Source: Rhynchopus sp. YZ270_cl-10 (lineage: Eukaryota > Euglenozoa > Diplonemea > Diplonemida > Diplonemidae). From it: a DNA stretch of 64,000 nucleotides. This document shows, piece by piece, positions 44,701-55,087 of the stretch (position 1 is its first letter; the number at the start of each line of letters is the position of its first letter). The position numbers and the translations under genes were made by a program. The stretch is taken from assembly GCA_964035575.1 (NCBI GenBank), contig OZ037869.1, positions 682,001-746,000 on the forward strand, written 5' to 3'. Below the pieces are notes generated by a model that was given only the letters and a program-made list of their open reading frames with translations, had not been told where the DNA came from and did no database searches.

Positions 44701-45925
44701 CTATACGTTCGCTTCCGGCAAGATCGACAAGCACTATCCGAGACTGAGGGTGGTGGTGGTGGTGGTGGTGGTGGTTTTGCTGCGATACCATTTTCATTAG
44801 TAGACCATCACCTACGGGGTAGGGACTGCCCTTCATGTGAAAGAAACAACAGCGCACCCGTTGCTAGCTGCATCCCTGAGGTGCATGATAACTGGGTATA
44901 CTCCGCCACTCGGTGATATCTTAGGATTGCATAGTACATTTTCAAACCCCGTGGGCAACATACCTTCTGGATGGGCACATCGGACCCCTTCGCAGACGTG
45001 CTGTTTTGACTGGACTGGACCATCTCCTTCAGACGATCGAAGCTTGGGGGCTCGGGGTTTGTGGATGTCTTCGCTTGCTGGAACAAATCAATCATGAAAA
45101 GAGCGTGCGAACGGGATGACACGTCGTTCATCTGTAAAACAAGGTATTTTTTTTTTTTAGAACGGACAAATCTTAGAACAAAGTGATGACCTCAGAACAA
45201 AAAACAACGTATTTGGCGGGGGGATGCGACCCCAAAATGCTTCAAAATTGGAAAAAAAAACACCCCGCTTCTCCAATTGTAATGCTTTAATGTCATACCG
45301 CTGTTTTCTTTGCAACACGCTGTTTGTCTGCAATTTTGAAGGATTGAAACACATCCTTGAGGTTCTTCACCTCCACGACCTTGAGGTCCGGCAAGGACAC
45401 GTCGTCCTTGATGGTCTGCACCTTCAACACCTTCTTCTGGTTGAGAAGGTCTCTTACCTCTTGGATATAGATTTCGATGATGGAAAGACTGATGGAGACG
45501 TGCATATGCCCTTTGCAACGCTCCTTGTACAGGAAAAGGTCTGTCAGGACACGAAGGAACAGCCCGGAGTTAGGTTTGAGAAGCGACGCGCTTTCTTCGT
45601 CGACTTCTCCAAGCATGGTAAAGGTTTTTCCTGATCCGGTTTGACCGTAGGCAAGAACACATGCATTGTGTCCATCTAAGGTACTGTCTACAAGCTCCAA
45701 AACCGACTCGTTGTACACATCAATCTGCTGGTCATCTTCGTTAAACGCATAATCAAAAGAAAAGGTCTGAGTGTCAGTCCGCCCATCCTTCCCCCCCGTC
45801 ACCACCACATCCGTATCGCCCACCTTCCGCACACATTTATTATCATAACGCTCACGCTCCGGGTGCAACGGTCGCGTCCTCACGGCAACCTTGATTTTTT
45901 TGTCCTGGTCACCCAACGCAGACAT
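41705..45925 (-). CDS. Kinesin, N-terminal motor, coiled coil and C-terminal PH domain
   Basis: Exons 45925-45299, 45131-44964, 44743-44640, 44460-44137, 44012-42676, 42614-42151, 41794-41705; about 1037 residues. A microtubule motor. P-loop AYGQTGSGKTFTMLG near 92-106, switch I NDVSSRSH near 211-218 (formed across exons 1-2), switch II LVDLAGSERIG near 270-280. Coiled coil follows from about 400. Residues about 795-914 form a PH domain (GTILTKHGRTGKPHKRKFYL ... SFTLVVKDGKRTIDVVADS ... EFEAWLLGL), suggesting membrane-lipid cargo binding. The end is uncertain: exon 7 either runs 5 codons to a stop (as given) or is spliced at GTATGC to an unseen exon. Intron 6 uses donor GTTTGT. Confidence 0.85.
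41814..42060. repeat. Cluster of three different dispersed repeats in one kinesin intron
   Basis: Side by side lie family III (41814-41880), family IV (41916-41965: GGAGTAGTGTAGTTGCCTCG, then TGCCACAGTTGTGCAAT) and family II (41980-42053: TCGACAATCATCC, CCCGAAGGCTAATGTATTT). Their clean adjacency shows each is a discrete module. Confidence 0.6.
44562..44632. repeat. Dispersed repeat family V, kinesin intron copy
   Basis: AAGACAAATGAGTGTT, GAACGCAGCC, AAATAGGT, TCAAATCCTGCT. A second copy of about 70 bp lies in an EMC1 intron at 48709-48778 with compensating differences around the TTCTTCGTTGAA / CTACGAAGAA centre. Both lie in introns of minus-strand genes in the same orientation. Confidence 0.6.
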
Positions 45926-47560
45926 CTTAAAAGAAAACTAGGGGGGAGAGGGGGTGAAGGGGGAGGGGGTGAAGGGGGGAAGGGGCAGAAGCCCTTCCTT
46001 TGTGTGTAGGTAAACGGAGAGCGAGAGAGAGAGGGTTTCTCGGGTGCTCGGTTTTTTTTTTTTTTGTGTTTTTGTGTGTGTGTGTGTTGGGTGTCCCTCT
46101 CCTCTGTTGGTGGGTTGATGCAAGGGGAATAGCTTGGATGGGTCATTGAGTCAGCTGACCGACTTCCTTATAAATGTACTAAGACTACTGATAAGAAGGT
46201 GAGGTGCAAGCCTATTTAGTGCATATTCATGTCAGACACCCACTACGGCTTGTGGATCAGGTGATCCCAGGAAAAAAACTGTGGGTTGGGAGGGAGGAAG
46301 AGGCACAGTTTCTTCCAGGAAGATTTTTTTTTTTTTTCTTCTTTTTTTCAAAAAATCTGAAAAAAAAAAAAAAAAGAAAAGAAGATTTCTTCTTTTGGGA
46401 AAAATAAAAATAAAAAAAAATTTGGGGAAAAAAATTTGACGGGCCTCAGAGGCCTGGTCATATGGGCCAGTCTCCGAAGCACGCTCCATTTACAACCAAG
46501 AGTGTGCCTTTGTACACCCTCTTCAGGTAAAAACCATCTAAGATGTGTAAAAACACCTGCCTCGCACAGTCCCAACACAAAATTTTCCGCTCGCTGCGCT
46601 CGCGGAGGTACACCTTAAATTTTTTTTCCGCTCGCTTCGCTTGCGGAAGTACCCCAAAATTTTTCTCCGCTCGCTGCGCTCGCGGAAAGACACCCCCAAT
46701 GTGGACTGTTACGTGAAATAAAAAAACGGGCGTGGAGAAATTTTTTTGAGCCTCCCACGATTTCACAAAAACCCAAAATTTAGCGTCAGGCCCTGGTTTC
46801 CCCATTTTCCCGTGAATTTTCACACCTCTCCCAACTTTGTCAGGGAGGAGCGCGCGCGAAGCGCGCGCGACGACCGCTTGTGTGGGGAGAAAGCTCGGAA
46901 TGTACTTTTCTGAAGGGGGAAAAAAAATCTTCTTCAAAATTCACACCCGAAGAAGGAGCGAAGAATCCCTGGGAAGAGGAACAAAAAAAATAATGGCAGA
47001 TTTCTTCAAACAAGGGTAGGTGTGCATTCCTCTAGAGTGTTTCATTTTTTTTCTTCTTCTTTTGGGTCAACTATCTTGTATTGGCCCCTTTATAATCAAA
47101 CAAAAGATGCGGGATGCAATTGAAAACAGAATACCACGTTTTTCATCGTTGCCTTTATCCCCACGTTTTTCCTTTTTTTGCTGTATTTTTTTTTCTTTTT
47201 GTCGTTTCCATAGGGTAGCTAGCTAGAAGAAAGCAGGTTTGCGGATGGGAAGGAAACTAAGGGATTCTGTTCGGGTTAACATTTTTTTTTGCTTCCCTTC
47301 GCAAGAAATAAAAAAAAGACACCACATCTTCACACACAAAACCTAAGAAGAAAAAAGTTTTATTTTTCTCTAAAAAAATCTCCCCCAATCATGGGCATTC
47401 TTTTATTTTATTTTTGATCCTTTTAGATTTTGTACTCTCTTTTTCCCCCTTTCACCCCCAAACCTTTATTTTTGTTTTTGTTTTTTGTTGTTTTCTTTGT
47501 TTTTTTTTTTTCTTTTGCTTTTTTTTTATCCCAAAAATAACCCATTCTTCATTTTCCATC
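45926..47560. other. Spacer between kinesin and EMC1 with a hairpin cluster
   Basis: At 46580-46692 three copies of a unit built on CCGCTCGCTGCGCTCGCGGA (or the variant with TTCGCTTGC) recur about every 45 bp, each a hairpin, followed by AAATTTTT. GCGCGCGAAGCGCGCGC at 46845-46868 is another hairpin. The rest is AT-rich. No gene recognised. Confidence 0.55.
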
Positions 47561-50500
47561 CTAACTCCAGGAAACTTTCTGGGAGTTGTGGCCGACCAGG
47601 ATTGAGGTGACCAAGGTAACGAGGATAGTGGCGGAGACGGTGAGGACCAGAGGAGCGTAGCCAAAGTCTTCGTTAAGCATGTCGAATGGCTTGCCCGATG
47701 TGACACGGCTGAAGAAGACATCGTTACCCAGCACAATCATAAGCGATGTCGACTCAAGCTTGGTAGGGAAGGTCTTGATCAGATCGGCCCCGACCACAGT
47801 GCGGTGGTACGAAATCGTGTTTGTTGGGAGCCATGCAACCGCGCTGATCCCCTTCTCTGCATTTGCGTCCATGTGCTTCTGGATATCGACCGACACAATC
47901 TCGTCCGTCGCAAGTGCCACAACAAGCTGCTTGCTCGACACACCAAGTTCACTCACTGTCACCCCCAACGCCTTAGCCCCAACAGGGAAGGTGAACGCAG
48001 TGGGGATCATCAAAGGGGGTGCGACCTGTGGGGAAATGTTTAAGAATAGGTTGTGAGATAAAACCGAAGCCTCGTCTGTCTGCAAACGCGGTTTAATGGC
48101 AAACAATCAAATATGATTAAGTGGTGCAATGCCTCGAGGCGTATTGTGGGTCCATAAAGAAGGCAGCAAAGTTGAAAGTGCAAACGCAAACAAAAAAGCA
48201 CAAACCTCAAAGCTCGAGTACACGTTCTTTGCAGGGAAGCCCATCATTGCGGTCCAGATCTGCTTCAGGTTTGTTGTCGAGTCTCCGGAGAGCCCACGCA
48301 GCTTGTCGTTGTCCTGGAAGAGCTCCATTGCGGTCACCTGGTAGCGCCTCTGTTGGTTGAAGGTGGTGTTGGAACTGAACATCAGATGATATGGATGTAC
48401 ACTGCAAGCTCTGTAATGTACCAGAAGGTGCCATTAATCGCCCGCATTCCTATTAGGCGTTTTGCAACCCAAAAAAAAACCCTCAAGCGACCCAAAAACT
48501 GTTGACACATACTCTCTTGGTGTTGAAGAAGTGGACCAGGTACATGTGCTCCAAGGCCACAACGTGTACAGGCCCAACAGCGTTCGGCTGGACCATCGAG
48601 TTGAGGATGGATCCGGTCACTCCGTCGACGAGGTACATAACCTGTGTGGTGTGGGTGAAACAGAATGACAAAATGCGTCAAAAAATTAACAATAATAATA
48701 GTAGGCGCCGATCTCTTTATAAGACAAATGAGTGTTCTACGAAGAACGCAGCCTAAATAGGTGCTCAATCCTGCTTGGCGCGACTGAGGGATATGTTCAG
48801 GGGGAAATGCTTGTTGTCCGAAATCAAGCGTTGCCTTGACTTTTTGGCTTCTAATCGCACAAGAAGAAAATATTCTGTAAGCTTCCACATACCAGATACG
48901 CCTCGCGCTTCGGGGTGTCCTCCTGGGGTGTGTTGCGTGCAGGGACTGCAGTGACGATGAGCACTGCGTTCGGGTTGCTGTACTTCGACATGACCTCGGT
49001 CTTGCCGGAGCTGGTGTTGCCCTGGACCTTGATGTTGTCGGTGAGGGTGAACTTCCTGTGGTCGAAGTTGTGGAGCGAGGTGGCGACGATCTCCTCCCCT
49101 GGGGTGGAGTGGATGTGCACACGCCACGACACGGTGGCCTTGTCCTGCGCTGCCTTGTAGCCGATGAGGGAGCCGTCCTCCGTGGAGATGCGGAAGAAGT
49201 GGAAGCTTCCCCCAGCCGACACCGCGTTCTCGGGGTGCGTGAACACCTTCCCTGCCGCGTTCGTGAAGACGAGTGCCTCGCACTGCACGTCATCCGCGTC
49301 CACGAAGGTGAAGTGGCGCACAACCGACCCATCGATCATGTGTCCATCCAGCTTCCTCACCTGCGGCTCCTTACCATGGTCGAACAACGACACCACGTAG
49401 TCCCTCTCCGCATCGCGTGCCCACACGAACACATGAGGGGAGAACGACTCCCCGTCGGACGCCTGGCTCGTCATGACCTTGACAATGCGTGCTCCGGTCT
49501 TCTTGGTGCCAGGGTAGAGCATGGCGTCGATGTGGCGGCGGAAGCTGATGTCGCCGTCCTCACTGGAGACTCTGAAGAGCGTTGTTGCGGAGGAGAGGAG
49601 GAAGTTGCGCTGGAGCTCAAACTGGTTCTCGACGGCGTTCGCTTTGTGCACCTTCTTGACGAGGTTGCCAGACATGACGTCGATGCCCTCTTGGATAAGG
49701 TCGGGCAGGCGCGCGACCATGTCCTGCACACCCTCGACCTGGTGGCGCACGAGACGCATGTACGACGTCATACCGAAGCCGTGGTCGTCATGCGCGTCCT
49801 CCTGGTCGATGTTCAGGGGAACTGCGTTTGTCACGTCGCCGAGCCCGTCGTCACGCATCCACGCGACTTTGCCCTGCAACACTCCTGCAGTGTCTCCTGA
49901 GGCGAACTTGAGCACAGCTACAGGTCCTGCCTCGCTCTGATGTGTGAAGGCCGCCACGACGGGGCCGTGCGCTGCGGTCTCCTCCTCGCTGAAGAGGGTG
50001 CTGTATGTAAGTGCGCCACCTGGGGTGCAGACGTCGCCTCCTTCACGCGAGACGCCGTTCTCGAGGCAGTGCCCGGTTTCGAGGTTGCGGAGGATGACGG
50101 TGTCGGCAGAGGTGGCGACGACACGCCATGCGTCACTGGGCAGGGCGGACTTGCTCCACTCCGACGTCGAGAGCGTGAGGCTGTGCAGGGTTGTGCCTAC
50201 TGCCACGTAGAGCGAGGAGTCGGACACACCTGCAGAGGTGAGGTCTGCACCGGGAGGGATGGTTGTTGCCGCGGGTGTGCCAAACTTGTAGCCGTCCTCG
50301 GAGACAACCGGGTGGATCGTGACGGTGTCGGCAGAGGCGACGATGATGCTGGCCCAGTCGGCCTCCGTCTGCCCCGACACGCCAACGATAGACTCTCCCT
50401 CGCCGAGGTCAATACGCGACTCCCACAGCAGGTCCCCCTCGCCCGAGAACACATTCACCACACCATTGCTGCAGACCGCCAGCACCGAGCTGCCCGAGGT

Positions 50501-50776
50501 GCTGTGCACCACAGAGAGCACCGTGTCGCAGCCGTTCCCCACAAGACGCCGCCACCCCACAGCACCACCCTTCATCCCCACAGACCCGACGAGGCCGCCC
50601 TTCGCCCCGAAGAACGCCTTCTTGCCATTCGCTTTGAAGGAGACGACGTTGAGCCCGCCGAAGACCTCTGCGTGCCAGTCCCACTTCCCAGCCTCCTCCT
50701 CGTACTTCCCTTCCGCACCCAATATCGTCACAAAGAATGCAAGTGCCGCGGCGGCCGAAACGGCCCTCCGCACCAT
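47561..50776 (-). CDS. EMC1: EMC1, ER membrane protein complex subunit 1
   Basis: Exons 50776-48893, 48641-48513, 48349-48206, 48025-47561; 873 residues. EMC1 is the large lumenal scaffold of the ER membrane complex, which inserts tail-anchored and multipass proteins. Signal peptide MVRRAVSAAAALAFFVTILG; beta-propeller-like repeats follow (GKKAFFGAKGGLVGSV, VLAVCSNGVVNVFSGEGDLL). The C-terminal part matches the family: HFFNTKR joined to RRYQVTAMELF across intron 2, then ISYHRTVVGADLIKTFPTKL, ESTSLMIVLGNDVFFSRVT and KPFDMLNEDFGYAPLVL leading into the single membrane span near 848-868. I chose the acceptor at 48349 because only it keeps the family's NTKxRR sequence in frame. Somewhat shorter than the animal protein. 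Confidence 0.9.
48709..48778. repeat. Dispersed repeat family V, EMC1 intron copy
   Basis: AAGACAAATGAGTGTTCTAC, GAACGCAGCCTAAATAGGTG, CTCAATCCTGCT. Lies within EMC1 intron 1; partner of 44562-44632. Confidence 0.6.
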
Positions 50777-51636
50777 CTTGTCTTTTTACGTTCACTCTGA
50801 AATATAGGGTGGAAGGAGGGTGGGTGGAGAAAGAGGGAGAGTGGAGAGTAGAGAGTGGAGAGACAAGAGAGGGGGTGAGGTGAGAGTGTGTTCTTATTTT
50901 CTTCCTTCTCGCGATATTTTATTTTTGTGTCGGTAGAAAGTCCCCAATATCCCTCGTTTTTTTTGTTCTTGCTGTCCCCCCTTTTATTGTGTTGTTGGGT
51001 GAATGAGCGAGCGTCGTTTGCGTTGTAGTCATCATACGTGGTATCTCTCTAATGTTCGCTCCTCAAAACATCGCTTTTATTTTACCCAGAAAAAAAAATC
51101 ATTTACAAAAAAAGGTGTTTAGATACTATCATCTTATGGTTTAGGTAAATGAGTTCAATAAAAATACATAAATGTATCATAAATCTCAATCGAAACCAAA
51201 ACCAAAACATAGAAAGGACTCCCACCTGAATAAAGGTGGAAGGGGGCAGCCTGTGCAGGGCGGGTATATCGTTTTTTTTTTTTTTTCTTCTTCTCTCTTC
51301 ATATTCTCTCAATAAACTTGAAGGAATAGTGTAGTTGCCACTTTGTGCAATAGCTCCACTTTCCTAAAGTCAGTTACAATTTCTTGTATAACTCTCGCTC
51401 GTTGTCGTCGTCCCCAAAAAAACCCCCCTCACCATCCCGTTGTCAGCAGGCAAAGCAAACAGTAAAATTGGCTTTAAGCGGCTGAACACCACAGGTCATG
51501 AAGGGGAAATTACTTTAAACTAACTGTGCACATAAGGCAGGTTACTGTATTCATTTTTTGTTGCTTTTGTTTTGTTGCTTTTTGCATTACATTTGCTCTA
51601 AGGGGGAAGGGTGGGAAGGAGTGATGTGCACAGGGT
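50777..51636. other. Spacer between EMC1 and centrin copy 1
   Basis: Upstream region of EMC1 with GGAGAG-type purine repeats (50820-50880), then AT-rich sequence. A short family IV copy lies at 51321-51357. No gene recognised. Confidence 0.55.
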
Positions 51637-52086
51637 CTATTTGCCCTTCATCTGGATCATCACGTTCTTGAACTCCTCGAAGCTGATCTCACCGTCACGG
51701 TCCTCATCTGCCTCAGCGATCATCTCCTGCAGCACGTCGTCACCGGGGTTCTCTCCAAGAAGCTTTGCCACCTCCTTCAGGTTTGCGAAGGAGATCTTGC
51801 CGGTCTTGTCCATGTCGAAGAGCTGGAACGCCTTGAAGATCTCTTCGGGAGAGTCCTTCTGTGCCATCTTGGCCTTCATCATGCGCTCGAACTCGGGGTA
51901 CTCAATGAGACCGTTGGCGTCGGTGTCGATGGAACGGATCATCTTCTCGATCTCCTCACGCGGCTGGTCTCCGAAGCCAAGACCCTTCATCGCGAGGGCC
52001 ATCTCCTCGGCGTCAATGGCACCAGAGCCATCTGCGTCGAAGAGGTTGAAGGCCTCCTTGATCTGCTCGTCGGTGAGGGCTGCCAT
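51637..52086 (-). CDS. Centrin (caltractin), copy 1
   Basis: 149 residues, no intron. A Ca2+-binding EF-hand protein of basal bodies and centrioles. Four EF-hand loops: [48 protein letters not shown]; the third ends in Asn instead of Glu and may bind Ca2+ poorly. It is centrin rather than calmodulin because of [18 protein letters not shown] and [20 protein letters not shown]. The usual basic N-terminal extension of centrins is missing. The protein is identical to copies 2 and 3. Confidence 0.93.
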   Translation of the reverse strand: MAALTDEQIKEAFNLFDADGSGAIDAEEMALAMKGLGFGDQPREEIEKMIRSIDTDANGLIEYPEFERMMKAKMAQKDSPEEIFKAFQLFDMDKTGKISFANLKEVAKLLGENPGDDVLQEMIAEADEDRDGEISFEEFKNVMIQMKGK

Positions 52087-52611
52087 TGTTTTTAGTGGGT
52101 GTGAAAGTAAACTTTAGAGACTGTTGGGTAATGTTTATTTGTGGATTTTGGTTTGGTTGTAAAAGACTCTGGTGTTAAAAGAGTTTGCCCCACACACAGT
52201 ACGAGACACGAAAACCGAGAGAAAGCACTTTATTCTGACGACAATGTCAAATACGTATCACATGAGATATAAAGGAAAAATTAAATGAAGTTGACACTGT
52301 GCAGACCGATTGAGCGTGGGTACTGTGCAAATAGCACGTATGCACTGAGAACAGAGGAGTGCAGCTGCGTTTCCTCCACTGCCTTTGCCACTAGAACACC
52401 CTCTTTCCCTCTTTGGCGACTGCGCCGATAGTTCTGATAATCAGAAAGAATCGTTATGGGAATCCCGATCCATCGTCCGATCTATCACACTGCAACACGC
52501 CAGGTTGGAAATGTGGCTTTCTCTTCCTCGCAGCGACAGGGCAACTATAAAAAAAATGCAATCAAGAACTTTTTTTTGTACTTTTTCGGGTGGGGGGGTA
52601 ATGGGTTCAAA
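52087..52611. other. Spacer between centrin copies 1 and 2
   Basis: The 5' flank of copy 1 (GTGGGTGTGAAAGTAAACTT, then GAGACTGTTGGGTAATG) equals that of copy 3; further out it matches copy 2 (TTTTGGTTTGGTTGTAAAAG). So it is a chimera of the two other flanks. Beyond that no feature recognised, apart from a weak family III match at 52287-52345. Confidence 0.5.
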
Positions 52612-53869
52612 ATCAAAGAAACGACACAACAAGGTTGTGCTGAATCTACTCAGGGGGTGGGGGGTTTGTGCTATAACGACAAGGAGACAGGACCACCACA
52701 GAAGGAAGTACCGTCAACCCATCAAGTGAGGTAAGACTTTCAAAAAGTCTAAGCACAAGAAAGGGTTGGGGAGGATTGGGGGGGTGTGGGATATCTAGAG
52801 CGGAGCGCGCTTGTATTTTGCTTGTTTTGTGTGTTTTGTTGCTTTTGTTTTGTTGTTTAAGCGCTCCGTTTTGTTTCGTTGCAGTTTACAAATGAAAAAT
52901 AAAAATGGCAGAGTGACGTCACCTCACAGGGTCTATTTGCCCTTCATCTGGATCATCACGTTCTTGAACTCCTCGAAGCTGATCTCACCGTCACGGTCCT
53001 CATCTGCCTCAGCGATCATCTCCTGCAGCACGTCGTCACCGGGGTTCTCTCCAAGAAGCTTTGCCACCTCCTTCAGGTTTGCGAAGGAGATCTTGCCGGT
53101 CTTGTCCATGTCGAAGAGCTGGAACGCCTTGAAGATCTCTTCGGGAGAGTCCTTCTGTGCCATCTTGGCCTTCATCATGCGCTCGAACTCAGGGTACTCA
53201 ATGAGACCGTTGGCGTCGGTGTCGATGGAGCGGATCATCTTCTCGATCTCCTCACGTGGCTGGTCTCCGAAGCCAAGACCCTTCATTGCGAGGGCCATCT
53301 CCTCGGCGTCAATGGCACCAGAGCCATCTGCGTCGAAGAGGTTGAAGGCCTCCTTGATCTGCTCGTCGGTGAGGGCTGCCATTGTTTTTTTTGTGGGTTT
53401 TGGTTTGGTTGTAAAAGGTTCTGTGGCATGATGTTATGGTGCAAACAGAAAAAGAACTTGAAAAACAATTGTTTCATATGCATTCTTTTTCTAATGAAAA
53501 GAAGGTACAGAGGGTGCTAAAGAAAAAACAAAAAATAATGCATCTCACACGCACACCTGCACCGCCACCGCTATCACTATCCTGGGAACACGCTGGGTTA
53601 AAACTTGGCAGCCTCTTCTTCATAACGGTGGTTCGGGATCATGTCGTCATCCCATTTGCTGTTATACACAATTGTCTGGTTTTGCAGGTCAAGTCACGCC
53701 ATATCACCCTCAAGCACCAAAACCTAATACAGTCAGGCCTAGTGAAAACTCAGCTCCCATTGTAGCTAAGTTGCAGGAGCGCCAATGGGATGAAGTCCCT
53801 CCGAGTTGCAGATGGAGTAGGGGCAATAGAAAAAAAGACCATTATTTTGCTTTTGTTTTGTTGGCTCAA
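52612..53869. repeat. 1258 bp tandem unit carrying centrin copy 2
   Basis: The unit begins ATCAAAGAAACGACACAACA and recurs at 53870 with the same spacing to the next centrin gene. About 320 bp of shared noncoding sequence precede each gene end, including GATATCTAGAGCGGAGCGCG and an AAGCGCTCCG inverted partner. The second copy stops matching after centrin copy 3, giving one and a half units. Confidence 0.85.
52933..53382 (-). CDS. Centrin (caltractin), copy 2
   Basis: Protein identical to copy 1. DNA differs only at scattered third positions, for example CTCAGGGTACTC here against CTCGGGGTACTC in copy 1. Its 5' flank (TTTTTTTTGTGGGTTTTGG) differs from that of copies 1 and 3 directly next to the start, so its promoter is different. 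Confidence 0.93.
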   Translation of the reverse strand: MAALTDEQIKEAFNLFDADGSGAIDAEEMALAMKGLGFGDQPREEIEKMIRSIDTDANGLIEYPEFERMMKAKMAQKDSPEEIFKAFQLFDMDKTGKISFANLKEVAKLLGENPGDDVLQEMIAEADEDRDGEISFEEFKNVMIQMKGK

Positions 53870-54190
53870 ATCAAAGAAACGACACAACAAGGTTGTGCTG
53901 AATCTACTCAGGGGGTGGGGGGGTTGTGCTATAACGACAAGGAGACAGGACCACCACAGAAGGAAGTACCGTCAACCCATCAAGTGAGGTAAGACTTTCA
54001 AAAAGTCTAAGCACAAGAAAGGGTTGGGGAGGATTGGGGGGGTGTGGGATATCTAGAGCGGAGCGCGCTTGTATTTTGTTTGTTTTGTGTGTTTTGTTGC
54101 TTTTGTTTTGTTGTTTAAGCGCTCCGTTTTGTTTCGTTGCAGTTTACAAATGAAAAATGAAAATGGCAAAGTGACGTCACCTCACAGGGT

Positions 54191-54640
54191 CTATTTGCCC
54201 TTCATCTGGATCATCACGTTCTTGAACTCCTCGAAGCTGATCTCACCGTCACGGTCCTCATCTGCCTCAGCGATCATCTCCTGCAGCACGTCGTCACCGG
54301 GGTTCTCTCCAAGAAGCTTTGCCACCTCCTTCAGGTTTGCGAAGGAGATCTTGCCGGTCTTGTCCATGTCGAAGAGCTGGAACGCCTTGAAGATCTCTTC
54401 GGGAGAGTCCTTCTGTGCCATCTTGGCCTTCATCATGCGCTCGAACTCAGGGTACTCAATGAGACCGTTGGCGTCGGTGTCGATGGAACGGATCATCTTC
54501 TCGATCTCCTCACGTGGCTGGTCTCCGAAGCCAAGACCCTTCATCGCGAGGGCCATCTCCTCGGCGTCAATGGCACCAGAGCCATCTGCGTCGAAGAGGT
54601 TGAAGGCCTCCTTGATCTGCTCGTCGGTGAGGGCTGCCAT
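54191..54640 (-). CDS. Centrin (caltractin), copy 3
   Basis: Protein identical to copies 1 and 2. It shares its downstream flank with copy 2 and its upstream flank with copy 1. This mosaic points to unequal exchange or conversion that kept the coding sequence uniform. Confidence 0.93.
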   Translation of the reverse strand: MAALTDEQIKEAFNLFDADGSGAIDAEEMALAMKGLGFGDQPREEIEKMIRSIDTDANGLIEYPEFERMMKAKMAQKDSPEEIFKAFQLFDMDKTGKISFANLKEVAKLLGENPGDDVLQEMIAEADEDRDGEISFEEFKNVMIQMKGK

Positions 54641-54760
54641 TGTTTTTAGTGGGTGTGAAAGTAAACTTTAGAGACTGTTGGGTAATGTTTATTGGGGTGT
54701 CTGGCGTGGGTATATCAGTAGGACAATACAATACCTTTCAAACGTTACATATCAAACAAT

Positions 54761-54841
54761 ATACAGTCACAACAAACACCGGTGGGGGTAAAAAACGCTC
54801 CTATGTTCCCCCTCCCACCGGTGTTTGTTGTGTGACTGTAT
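54761..54841. repeat. Long inverted repeat downstream of RNase H1, upstream of centrin copy 3
   Basis: ATACAGTCACAACAAACACC, GGTGGGGG, a 23-base loop, then CCCCCTCCCACCGG and TGTTTGTTGTGTGACTGTAT. The stem is about 30 bp with few mismatches. It could be a small foldback element or a transcript-end structure. No TA or other target duplication is clear. Confidence 0.65.
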
Positions 54842-55087
54842 TTGTGCTTAAATAACACAAATACGAAGGCTAGGAACAAACAAAGTAAAAATCATAAAAT
54901 TAACACACGTCACCTTTAATGTGCTCCTCAATCCTTACCTTCGGCCAAATAAGGAGTGATACTAAGCCTGCAGAGTTACCAAGAGAATAGACAACAGAAG
55001 TTGAAAGTGCAACGCCTCAACGGACATCAGCAAATAGCTCTCCGGTCTTAGTCGCCCACATAATGTAGATGAACCCCAACCTAGAGA

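Noticed and set aside
46458-46937. A 159-codon minus-strand frame upstream of the kinesin
   Set aside because: Runs through the GC hairpin cluster; repetitive RAEK content comes from the hairpins and no family is recognised.
48349-48434. Alternative EMC1 exon start at TACATTACAG (48430)
   Set aside because: It shifts the frame away from the conserved RYQVTAMELF segment; the acceptor at 48349 keeps the family sequence.
51637-54640. Calling the three EF-hand genes calmodulin
   Set aside because: The C-terminal half ([31 protein letters not shown]) follows centrin, not calmodulin, although length and missing N-terminal tail are calmodulin-like.
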